From positions 34,749 through 98,748 of the forward strand of contig JAPLBE010000017.1 of NCBI GenBank assembly GCA_026392935.1: a DNA stretch of 64,000 bases. Reading direction: 5' to 3'. This DNA comes from Actinomycetota bacterium. GTDB taxonomy: Bacteria > Actinomycetota > Actinomycetes > Nanopelagicales > Nanopelagicaceae. The number at the start of each line of letters is the position of its first letter. Position 1 is the first letter of the stretch. Below are positions 57,067 to 64,000 of this stretch, piece after piece. The position numbers and the translations under genes are program-made. Under the pieces are notes generated by a model. It worked only from the letters and a program-made list of their open reading frames with translations, had not been told where the DNA came from and made no database searches.

Positions 57067-58151
57067 AGAAGTGAATCCGTTTCACAGATAGCAAGTGCTA
57101 ATGGCCCCTGTCCCCATGGAACAGAGAATCCGCGCGGAGTAAATTCATAGTGTGACTTTCGTGTTGATGCCATCACTGCGGCTGTCACATTTTGAAGTTC
57201 TCCTGCTGCATCAGTATCTGCAATGACTCCAGCAAGTGCATTTATCATCGCTGGTTTAACAATCGCTTCGTCAACAATCCCAAGTTTAATAGCTCGAGCA
57301 AAGCCCGTTGCCATGAAACCTGCGGTAGATCCTTCTTCACCGGAACGCTCGCTATCAACAACACACCACCAACGACCATCTGCGCGTTGCAGTTTGATCA
57401 TTGCATAGATGAGTTTTGTTGCAGCATCCTGAATTTTCTTTCGCCCAGGATGATCCAACGGAATATTCTTGAGAACATCGAGCATGCCAAGCAGCGCCCA
57501 ACCTTGGCCGCGACCCCAGCCTGGCGCCCATGTTCCTTCGACTCCATTCATGAAGAAGTGATCAAAAATTCCATTCTCCTTCTGCAGCGCATCGATATAT
57601 CCATGTGCTTGTTCAACACCAACATCAATGAGTTCTTTCTTGCCAGTTTCTTTACCAAGCGCTGTAAAAAATGGTGGGTCAAAGTGAAGACAGTCAATGC
57701 ATGTTCCCCCTGGTGGCTTTCCAAGCCATTCAGCTTCATTCTTAGGTAGTTCTTCCCCACCGTATGGTGGAATCAAACAGAGAGATTCCCATGTGTCATA
57801 AATTCCGCGATCTTTTGTTCGGCTCATCAGATACGCAGCGAGGAGATTGAGTGATTCGATAATGCTCTTATCTTTAGTCTCATGAGCAACTTCAACCATA
57901 GCTACTCCTGGCGCTGTGCAATCAAGGCGACGAAATGGTTCTGGTCGACTTGCCCACGCACGAATCCAGCCATTTGCGAAGGAAAAGTAGGCGGGATCCT
58001 TGAGCAACCGCCCTGTCTCTAAAATTCCTTCGAAACCAGTTGAATCTCCGAAGTTCCAACTCTTATATGGCATTCCCAGAAGTGACTTGCCTACCTTTTC
58101 AAGGAGTACGAGTCTTTCTTGACGCGATGGAAGTGCCGGTGCTTGTGTCAT
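57063..58151 (-). CDS. GH105/GH88-like unsaturated glycuronyl hydrolase
   Basis: A 362-residue (alpha/alpha)6-barrel protein without a signal peptide, so cytosolic. It has DCLHFDPPFF (Asp153, the position of the catalytic Asp in YteR-type enzymes) and the WGRGQGWALLGMLDVL signature. GH105 enzymes release unsaturated uronic acid from oligosaccharides made by polysaccharide lyases. ATG 58151 lies 4 nt after the hydratase stop. It is the only glycoside hydrolase in the window and suggests imported oligouronides or a related glycoside as the cluster's substrate. Confidence 0.8.
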   Translation of the reverse strand: MTQAPALPSRQERLVLLEKVGKSLLGMPYKSWNFGDSTGFEGILETGRLLKDPAYFSFANGWIRAWASRPEPFRRLDCTAPGVAMVEVAHETKDKSIIESLNLLAAYLMSRTKDRGIYDTWESLCLIPPYGGEELPKNEAEWLGKPPGGTCIDCLHFDPPFFTALGKETGKKELIDVGVEQAHGYIDALQKENGIFDHFFMNGVEGTWAPGWGRGQGWALLGMLDVLKNIPLDHPGRKKIQDAATKLIYAMIKLQRADGRWWCVVDSERSGEEGSTAGFMATGFARAIKLGIVDEAIVKPAMINALAGVIADTDAAGELQNVTAAVMASTRKSHYEFTPRGFSVPWGQGPLALAICETDSLL

Positions 58152-58155
58152 GTTT

Positions 58156-58950
58156 TTATCGTCCCTTAAATTCTGGTTTACGCTTTTCTGCAAATGCTTT
58201 CTGTCCTTCAGCTGCATCTTCAGTTGTCATACAGTATGCAAATGAATCGTTCTCATAGAGCAACGCAGTTTCAAGAGGAATGCTCTGAGACATACGCACC
58301 ATGTGCTTTGTCATCTGAGCCGCAATTGGGGCTTTCTCCGCAATGGATTCTGCAATTGCAATTGCACGATTGAGAACTTCTTCTCTTGGCGCAAGCTCTT
58401 GCACTAGACCCATACGAAGTGCTGAATCCGCTAAAATAGGCTCGCCATGCAAGAGAAATAGATTTGCATTTCCAGGACCAACTCTGTGCGCAAGTAATTG
58501 TGTCTGGCCAGAACCGCCATGCCATCCCCATCGGATTTCACCAGCCAAAAACTTTGCTTCTGGTGAAGCCACACAAATATCTGAGGCACAAGCCATTTCA
58601 AGTCCGCCACCGATTACCCACCCATGAAGGGAAGCAACTACAGGCTTCTTGATAAGCCAGATTGCACGTGCGTAATCAAGATTACGATCAAAGCGGTTTC
58701 GGTATTCCCAATTTGTTCCATACTCATCTAGCTCAGTGAGGTCACTTCCTGCACAAAAACCTTTTTCACCTTTGCCATAGAGAACTACTGAACGAATTTC
58801 GAGGTTGTTATTGATCTCGTAGATGTAGCTATTCATCTGCCCATCCATCACTACTGTCATTGCGTTGATCTTCTCTGGGCGATTGAGAATCAGATGCGCA
58901 ACTTTTCCGTGCACCTCAAAATCGACTTGCCCTGATAGTGGTGCTGCCAT
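58156..58950 (-). CDS. enoyl-CoA hydratase/isomerase family protein (copy B)
   Basis: A 264-residue paralogue of copy A. FCAGSDLTELDEYGTNWEYRN matches DIKVLDDYGSNWQLRN in copy A, both catalytic glutamates are kept (GGGLEMA, AGEIRWG) and the loop reads WHGGSGQTQLL. It probably acts on the same or a successive CoA ester. It starts 3 nt after the CoA-transferase gene, a pairing that suggests the transferase makes its substrate. Confidence 0.82.
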   Translation of the reverse strand: MAAPLSGQVDFEVHGKVAHLILNRPEKINAMTVVMDGQMNSYIYEINNNLEIRSVVLYGKGEKGFCAGSDLTELDEYGTNWEYRNRFDRNLDYARAIWLIKKPVVASLHGWVIGGGLEMACASDICVASPEAKFLAGEIRWGWHGGSGQTQLLAHRVGPGNANLFLLHGEPILADSALRMGLVQELAPREEVLNRAIAIAESIAEKAPIAAQMTKHMVRMSQSIPLETALLYENDSFAYCMTTEDAAEGQKAFAEKRKPEFKGR

Positions 58951-58953
58951 TTT

Positions 58954-60165
58954 TTACTCCTTCACTGTTCCGACGGCGCCAGATTTAATAAGCTCTTCAA
59001 CCTTCGTGGCTGGCATTCCCAGGAGGTCGATCAAGATTTCCTTCGTGTGTTCACCCAAAGCAGGTGCTCCACGTCGAATAGATGGAGGGGTATCTGAAAG
59101 GCGCACCGGTGGGCGCACTGTTTTAGCACTTCCTCCACGCAACTGTGGTTGCTCCCAGATGTATTTCGTTTCAATAATGTGTGGGTCATTCATTAATCCC
59201 TCGTAGTCGTGAACAGGTCCACACCAAGCGCCAACTCTGTCGCAGATTTCAATCCACTCGGCGGTGGTCTTATCTTGGAAGCTATTTCGAATCAACTTAT
59301 AGACTTCATCACGATGTTTATGTCCATCGTTGTAGTGATCCAATGAGCGCAAGAAATCGTTATCCAAAACTTCTCCAAGTACGGGTAGTGGAACCATGGC
59401 CAGTGTCAACCAAGCATCTTTAGTTTTATAGACTCCGTAAGGAGCGGGAATTGATGCATGCGCACTTCGTTCTTCCATTCGAGTTGGCATTCTGCCTGTA
59501 TTAAGAAAAGTTACAATCTCTTGGAGTTGACAATCCATAACAACTGACAACATATCAATTTCAACATGTTGGCCAGTGCCAGATTGATGGCGTGATTCGA
59601 TTGCTGCAAGAATTCCAATCACTGCTTGGTATCCAGTCATGACATCTGCGCCCCACAACGCACTCGGTGTTGGATCATCCCCGAGAGCTCCGACGCTAAA
59701 CATTGAACCGCTGTACCCCTGAACAATGAGATCTTGTCCCGGGCGATCGCGATAAGGACCAGAAGAGCCGTAACCAGAAATTGAACAGTAAACGATTCTT
59801 GGGTTTATCTTTTTTAAATCTGCGTATCCGATTCCAAGGCGATCTGCAGTTCCATATCTAAAATTCTGTAAGAACACATCTGACTTCTTAACTAACTCGT
59901 AGAGAACTTCTTTGCCCTCTTGACTTTTAAGATCGATAGACAGTGATCGCTTATTGCGATTAACAGCAAGGAACGTTGTCATCTCACCATTACTCTGGCG
60001 ATCTTCGAATCCACGAGTTCTATTGAATTCACCATTTACTGGCGGTTCAATTTTTATGACATCCGCACCAAGATCACCCAGTCGAGTTCCGGCAATGGGT
60101 CCTGCCAACATTTGCGTTGCATCGATAACACGGAGATTTTCTAGAGCGCCTTTAGCTGAATTCAT
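58954..60165 (-). CDS. class III CoA-transferase (CaiB/BaiF family)
   Basis: Transfers CoA between carboxylic acids. The 403-residue protein has LRVIDATQMLAGPIAGTRLGDLGADVIKIEPP, FLAVNRNKRSLSIDLK and the catalytic Asp in PGQDLIVQGYSG (about residue 160). Known members act on formyl-, carnitine-, bile-acid or aromatic CoA esters. I use ATG 60165; another ATG at 60204 would add 13 residues. The acid activated here is unknown. Its presence in an aldonate operon is unusual. Confidence 0.85.
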   Translation of the reverse strand: MNSAKGALENLRVIDATQMLAGPIAGTRLGDLGADVIKIEPPVNGEFNRTRGFEDRQSNGEMTTFLAVNRNKRSLSIDLKSQEGKEVLYELVKKSDVFLQNFRYGTADRLGIGYADLKKINPRIVYCSISGYGSSGPYRDRPGQDLIVQGYSGSMFSVGALGDDPTPSALWGADVMTGYQAVIGILAAIESRHQSGTGQHVEIDMLSVVMDCQLQEIVTFLNTGRMPTRMEERSAHASIPAPYGVYKTKDAWLTLAMVPLPVLGEVLDNDFLRSLDHYNDGHKHRDEVYKLIRNSFQDKTTAEWIEICDRVGAWCGPVHDYEGLMNDPHIIETKYIWEQPQLRGGSAKTVRPPVRLSDTPPSIRRGAPALGEHTKEILIDLLGMPATKVEELIKSGAVGTVKE

Positions 60166-60259
60166 GGATAGATACTTTCTTATGAAGAATTGAATGTCAA
60201 CCATTGTTCGTCACCATATGCCTGATCTTTGCCTTACTGACCTGGGGTTTTACCAGTGC

Positions 60260-61018
60260 TTATGCAAATCGGCAGCTCAGACCGCCATCAACGATCCAGT
60301 CGGCACCGTTCACAAAGGATGCATCAGCTGAGAGCAAGAAGGTAACTACCTTTGCGATCTCTGAAGTCTTTGCCATGCGAGCCATTGGTTGCACGGCCAT
60401 TGACTCTGCCTTCTTTTCAGGAAGCATTTCAAACCAGGACTCCAGTAATGGTGTGAGTGTGTATCCGGGTGAGACCGCATTAGTGCGAATCTGATGAATT
60501 CCTTCATCGAGTGCCAAGTTGCGTGTCAGGCCGATGACTCCTGATTTTGCAGCCGCATATGGAAAATACTTTGGGTACGTCATGCGCGCGTGGATAGACG
60601 CAATATTAACAATCGCACCTTTTTTGGCTGCGCGCATTGAAGGCAGTACTAATTTGGCTGTATGCCACACGCTCTTGAGATCTACATCGAAGAACTTGTT
60701 CCATTCTTCATCAGTCATCTCAACGGCATCTGCATTTGAATTCACGCCCGCATTATTAACAAGACATGTAATTGGACCAAGCTCTTTGACAATCGCATCG
60801 TGGGCAACTTTGAGTGAATCAAACTTGCCTACATCTGCTTGATGAAACATTACCTTAAAACCTTGGGCTGTTAATTCGGCTGCATAGGCTTCGCCCGCCG
60901 GAACTACGATGTCACAAAAAGAGACTCGGGCTCCTGCTTGCACAGCATCTAAAACTATTGCTGCTCCGATTCCAGCCGCTCCGCCTGTTACAAATACATG
61001 TTCATTCTGTAGTTTCAT
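60260..61018 (-). CDS. short-chain dehydrogenase/reductase
   Basis: NAD(P)-dependent oxidoreductase of 252 residues. It has TGGAAGIGAAI (10-20), NNAGV, the catalytic Ser in IVNIASIHA and YAAAKSG with the Tyr/Lys pair, and a C-terminal WIVDGGLSCRF. Asp after the second strand (FCDIV) favours NAD. In sugar-acid operons such SDRs oxidise aldoses or 2-keto-3-deoxy acids, or reduce diketo-deoxyuronates (KduD). The gap to the next gene is 55-94 nt, the widest in the operon. Confidence 0.87.
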   Translation of the reverse strand: MKLQNEHVFVTGGAAGIGAAIVLDAVQAGARVSFCDIVVPAGEAYAAELTAQGFKVMFHQADVGKFDSLKVAHDAIVKELGPITCLVNNAGVNSNADAVEMTDEEWNKFFDVDLKSVWHTAKLVLPSMRAAKKGAIVNIASIHARMTYPKYFPYAAAKSGVIGLTRNLALDEGIHQIRTNAVSPGYTLTPLLESWFEMLPEKKAESMAVQPMARMAKTSEIAKVVTFLLSADASFVNGADWIVDGGLSCRFA

Positions 61019-61022
61019 TTTT

Positions 61023-62186
61023 CTACCAATCTGCTACTGAGCCATCGTTATGGAACCATTGAACCGGATTTCCGGATACAAATGGGTGTTTTGCTGCCTC
61101 TTTTTCATCCATCTCAACGCCGATACCTGGCGCAGTCGGAGGATAAATATGTCCATCTTTGATTTCTGGAACGCCGGAGAAGACCTCTGAACGCCAAGAA
61201 ACATCTGAACGCATCACTTCTTGGATTAAGAAGTTTGGCGTAGTCAAACCAAGGTGCACGTTCACCATGGTTGCAATTGGGCCAAGTGGGTTATGTGGCG
61301 CCATAGTGACGCCAAATGTGTCGCAGAGCGCTGAAATCTTACGTAACTCAGTGATTCCTCCTGCATGACATACATCTGGTTGGGCGACGTCGATAAGTCC
61401 ATCTTCCAGAAGGGGAAGAAATTCTGTGCGGTGCAGCAAACGCTCACCTGTCGCAAGGGGAACAGTGATTTTTGCACGTGCTCGCTTCAGTGCTTCGTGT
61501 TGATCTGGGGGCACAATCTCTTCGAGAAAGAGTGGCTTATATGGAGCTAAAACTTCAGCAAATTGAATTGCCATTGCTGCAGTAGTGCGACCATGGAAAT
61601 CAATCATGATATCTACATCAGGTCCTGCAGCTTTTCTTGCTGTTGCCATTAACTCATCCGCATGGCGCAGTTTTGCGGCATCACCAAGTGGAGCAGATTG
61701 TGGGACAGCGAGAATTTTCACAGCTGTAAATCCATCTTTAATACTCTGCTTCATCTTCTCTTCAAAAGAATTCACTGTGTCAGAGTTATACACTGCATCA
61801 GAATTTCCACCACCAAGATGGTCATACATGCGAACTCGATCCCGTGCTAAACCGCCAAGAATGCGCCATAGCGGAACGTTAAGATCTTTTGCAGAAATGT
61901 CCCATAACGCTTGATCAATTCCACTGATTGCAGACATTGTCACCGCTCCACCTTTAAAGAATGGATGGCGATAAAGAATCTGCCAGTTACGTTCAATTTC
62001 ACGTGGGTCGCGTCCGACAAGTAAGGGTGCTAAATCTTCAACAGCACCCACTACTGCGCGTGTTTGAAACTCAAGGGTCGCTTCACCGATTCCAATGAGT
62101 CCTGCGACATCTGTATAAACCCGGACAACCACCCAGTTGCGCATCTTTGCATTGACAACTGTCGTAGTGATTTTAGTTATCTTCAT
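61023..62186 (-). CDS. enolase-superfamily sugar-acid dehydratase (galactonate dehydratase-like)
   Basis: Dehydrates an aldonate to its 2-keto-3-deoxy form. The 387-residue mandelate racemase/enolase-superfamily protein has metal ligands in DFHGR, LEEIVPP and TGERLLHRTEF, then QPDVCHAGGITE and the general base in APHNPLGP. These motifs resemble D-galactonate dehydratase (DgoD). It is followed by the aldolase-kinase pair upstream on the same strand, which would process the product. Exact stereochemistry cannot be predicted by eye. Confidence 0.85.
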   Translation of the reverse strand: MKITKITTTVVNAKMRNWVVVRVYTDVAGLIGIGEATLEFQTRAVVGAVEDLAPLLVGRDPREIERNWQILYRHPFFKGGAVTMSAISGIDQALWDISAKDLNVPLWRILGGLARDRVRMYDHLGGGNSDAVYNSDTVNSFEEKMKQSIKDGFTAVKILAVPQSAPLGDAAKLRHADELMATARKAAGPDVDIMIDFHGRTTAAMAIQFAEVLAPYKPLFLEEIVPPDQHEALKRARAKITVPLATGERLLHRTEFLPLLEDGLIDVAQPDVCHAGGITELRKISALCDTFGVTMAPHNPLGPIATMVNVHLGLTTPNFLIQEVMRSDVSWRSEVFSGVPEIKDGHIYPPTAPGIGVEMDEKEAAKHPFVSGNPVQWFHNDGSVADW

Positions 62187-62803
62187 TATTTACCTGATTT
62201 CACTTTCTGGATTTCAGAGACGAAAGCTGCGACACGAGATGGAATCTCTGAAATTCCTCCGCCCATTAAAGGTCCCCCGACTCCGAAGCCCATCGCACCT
62301 GCTGCAAACCAATCTTTAATGTTTTCAACACTGACTCCACCGGTAACTAGCCATTGAGCATCTGGGAACGGATCACGAACTGCTTTGAGATAGGCGGGTC
62401 CAAAGTGCGATGCTGGAAAAAGTTTCAAAGTTTTTGCGCCTGCTTGTAGCGCTCGCGCTACATCGGTAGGTGTTGCAACACCGGGAACAGAGAGAAGGTT
62501 GAGATCAAGGGTCTTTTTAATGACAGCAGCATCCGTGTGTGGTGAGAGCACAAAAGTAGCTCCTGCCTTCTTCGCACTAATGACATGTGCCGGGCTCATG
62601 GCCGTTCCCACCCCAACTGTGATGCCTTTGATAGCAGAGTATTCCTCGATTAAATCAAAGACATCTGGTGTGGTGGTTGTGAATTCAAACAAGGTAATGC
62701 CCGCGCTGTGCAGTGCAGCAGCAGCACTTCTACCCTCTGCTGCAGTCTTAGTACGAATGATTGCAACAATAGAACTCTTCTCAATGTTTTCTAGCGCGCT
62801 CAC
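62186..62803 (-). CDS. KDPG/KDPGal-type 2-keto-3-deoxy-phospho-sugar aldolase
   Basis: Splits 2-keto-3-deoxy-6-phospho-gluconate or -galactonate to pyruvate and glyceraldehyde 3-phosphate. The 205-residue class I aldolase has the conserved Arg in IVAIIRTK, the Schiff-base lysine in KTLKLFPAS and the phosphate-binding VTGGVSVENI. GTG 62803 overlaps the kinase stop (GTGA) and gives the normal length; the open frame extends 31 codons further inside the kinase gene. Its stop overlaps the dehydratase ATG (TAATG). Confidence 0.9.
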   Translation of the reverse strand: MSALENIEKSSIVAIIRTKTAAEGRSAAAALHSAGITLFEFTTTTPDVFDLIEEYSAIKGITVGVGTAMSPAHVISAKKAGATFVLSPHTDAAVIKKTLDLNLLSVPGVATPTDVARALQAGAKTLKLFPASHFGPAYLKAVRDPFPDAQWLVTGGVSVENIKDWFAAGAMGFGVGGPLMGGGISEIPSRVAAFVSEIQKVKSGK

Positions 62804-63738
62804 GAAATATTCTCCAAACTCTGCGACATGACACCCGATGCGCCCTTTGGAAGTCCAGTCCAATCCCCTAATTGAGATGCCACAAGTGCACCACACTTAC
62901 TTCCTTGCAGTATTGCTTCACGCAACGTTAGTCCACCTAGAATTCCTGCGATTGTTCCACCAACAAAAGCATCACCAGAGCCAACCGGATCAACAGTCTT
63001 TACGACATCTGGCATCACATCGAATCTTTCGCCATCATGCAATACGCGCATCATTTGATCCCCAGCAGTCATGATTGCCGTCTTTACACCTGCGACACTG
63101 GCTAATCGAAGATTCTCTTCTGGGTCCTTGCCTCCCCATACAACTGCGTATTCATCTACTCCACCTATTACTAATTCAACATCGTGAATTAATGAACGTA
63201 GAGCTTTGGAAGCTTCAGATTCGGTCCAGAGCTTACGTCGCAAATTAATATCGAAACTAATTGGAACGCTGTTCTTTCGGGCCAATTCCATTGCTTTCGC
63301 AACGGCGGCTGCCGAACTTTCAGAAATTGCAACTGATATTCCAGTTACATGTACCCAGCGAGATGAAGCAATTGCTTTCTCTTCTACATCTTCAGCAGAA
63401 ATTGTCGAACCAGCAGATGATCTACGAAGGTAGGTGACATCTATCGGATTCTCTTGACCTCGGTTGCGAACAAGCGCGGGCGTATATGAATTTACAGTTT
63501 TAACACCATCTACATTTATCCCTTCGCGCTTTAAGCTTGCAAGAATATTTTTACCTAATTGGTCAGCACCTAATCGGGAAATCAAAGAGACACTTAAGCC
63601 AAGTCGCGTTACGGCTACAGCAACGTTACCTTCAGCTCCCGCAACAGATAAGTTGAATTTTTCTGCAGTCGCCACATCATCTGTATCGGTAGCAAGAAAA
63701 AGTGCCATGACTTCCCCAAGTGTGTAGAGATCAGCCAT
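62800..63738 (-). CDS. PfkB-family sugar kinase (2-keto-3-deoxygluconate kinase-like)
   Basis: Phosphorylates the keto-deoxy acid for the aldolase. The 312-residue ribokinase-fold protein has AGAEGNVAVAVTRLG near the start and the catalytic DPVGSGDAFVGG toward the C-terminus. KdgK-type activity is inferred from the neighbouring aldolase and dehydratase. ATG 63738 (MADLYTLGE) overlaps the preceding gene by 8 nt; the longer frame has no family support. Confidence 0.9.
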   Translation of the reverse strand: MADLYTLGEVMALFLATDTDDVATAEKFNLSVAGAEGNVAVAVTRLGLSVSLISRLGADQLGKNILASLKREGINVDGVKTVNSYTPALVRNRGQENPIDVTYLRRSSAGSTISAEDVEEKAIASSRWVHVTGISVAISESSAAAVAKAMELARKNSVPISFDINLRRKLWTESEASKALRSLIHDVELVIGGVDEYAVVWGGKDPEENLRLASVAGVKTAIMTAGDQMMRVLHDGERFDVMPDVVKTVDPVGSGDAFVGGTIAGILGGLTLREAILQGSKCGALVASQLGDWTGLPKGASGVMSQSLENIS

Positions 63739-64000
63739 GTGCCTGTACTTCCTCGATAAGGGAGAGCATTTCATCGATTTCTGATGAAGTCTGCGCGTCT
63801 ATCGAAAGTGTGGGATTTCGACAATAGTTTGTCTCGATAATTCCGCGCTTGTAAAGAACATCTTTCTCAGCAGCGATAAGTAGCTCTAGGTTTGAAATCC
63901 ATTTTGCCACGTGGGGTATAAAACGATTTAGTCGAGATTCAAATTCCTGTTGATCCCCTGCAAGTAGTGCGCGCTCTGCCCACAGGTATAAATCAGTGAG
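63731..64000 (-). CDS. DapA/NAL-family (dihydrodipicolinate synthase fold) protein, C-terminal part
   Basis: An open frame enters from the right edge and ends at TGA 63731-63733, 89 residues visible. They form the C-terminal helices of a DHDPS/N-acetylneuraminate-lyase-type protein, including AAEKDVLYKRGIIETNYCRNPTLSID, which resembles the family's usual RRGI...R.P ending. The active-site lysine is outside the window. In this operon it could be a 2-keto-3-deoxy acid aldolase or a keto-deoxy-glucarate dehydratase rather than a lysine enzyme. Confidence 0.72.
   Translation of the reverse strand, partial: LTDLYLWAERALLAGDQQEFESRLNRFIPHVAKWISNLELLIAAEKDVLYKRGIIETNYCRNPTLSIDAQTSSEIDEMLSLIEEVQAHG

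Noticed and set aside
57192..57749. Plus-strand open frame of 185 residues opposite the GH105-like gene
   Set aside because: Cys- and Asn-rich nonsense-like translation, no ribosome site, and the opposite strand carries clear GH105 motifs.
58156..58950. Hydratase copy B seemed to lack one catalytic glutamate
   Set aside because: I first aligned the wrong Glu. The ECH catalytic pair are the Glu in GGGLEMA and the Glu in AGEI, and both are present.
1..64000. tRNA genes, CRISPR arrays, insertion sequences or phage genes
   Set aside because: Gaps between genes are at most about 136 bases, with no cloverleaf-like segments, regular spacers or transposase/integrase frames.

Overview
The window reads as the chromosome of a streamlined, mid-GC, free-living Actinobacterium. 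The evidence is gene content and order: actinobacterial-type DapD, an acyl-CoA carboxylase with a small epsilon subunit, DUF3107, DUF3117, DUF3017 and DUF6350/PerM proteins, an MsiK-type sugar ATPase, and the orders htrA-tatB-mrp and sucC-sucD-perM-purN-purH-folD-DUF3017-mdh-icd. AT-leaning codon use and extreme gene packing suggest the freshwater acI (Nanopelagicales) group; this placement is inference. I see no tRNA, rRNA, IS element, prophage or CRISPR array. No gene-free stretch exceeds about 136 bases.

Layout. 0-15 kb: DUF3107 tail and a DEAD-box helicase; a minus-strand run of MarC, PHP and EamA proteins; a soluble MgtE-like protein with DUF1003; then the envelope-stress and secretion block mrp-tatB-htrA-methyltransferase-pepA-DUF3117, a 63-residue sigma-region-4 protein, SRPBCC and LOG proteins, and dapD. 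12.8-19.9 kb: cell-envelope genes (SpoIID-like, family 2 glycosyltransferase, LCP ligase, UDP-sugar dehydrogenase), then purE, purK and birA. 19.9-24 kb: acyl-CoA carboxylase genes with maf.

24-38.7 kb is a nucleoside island. Plus-strand genes for purine nucleoside phosphorylase, a phospho-sugar mutase, deoC and two aldehyde dehydrogenase-fold proteins converge on minus-strand add, deoA, cdd, two BMP-type permeases, their ATPase and two BMP-family binding proteins. Together they import nucleosides, release bases, and turn (deoxy)ribose phosphate into glycolytic intermediates and acetate. 38.7-53.9 kb: trpS, a CNNM/CBS protein, msiK, an S51 peptidase, TCA genes (icd, mdh, sucCD), folate and purine genes, and pcrA.

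53.9-64 kb: a PIG-L deacetylase, then a tightly coupled minus-strand catabolic operon that runs off the right end. It holds a DapA-fold protein, a PfkB sugar-acid kinase, a KDPG-type aldolase, a galactonate-dehydratase-like enolase-superfamily protein, an SDR, a class III CoA-transferase, two related enoyl-CoA hydratases, a GH105-like hydrolase, a DgoR-like GntR regulator and a metallo-beta-lactamase-fold protein. Combining an aldonate/keto-deoxy-sugar route with CoA chemistry is the best candidate here for an undescribed system.

Two window-wide signals stand out. At least thirteen genes have a TAnnnT box ending 6-8 nt before the start codon, which predicts leaderless transcription, often in divergent pairs. 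Genes overlap pervasively (ATGA, GTGA, TAATG), and several convergent pairs overlap at their 3' ends.
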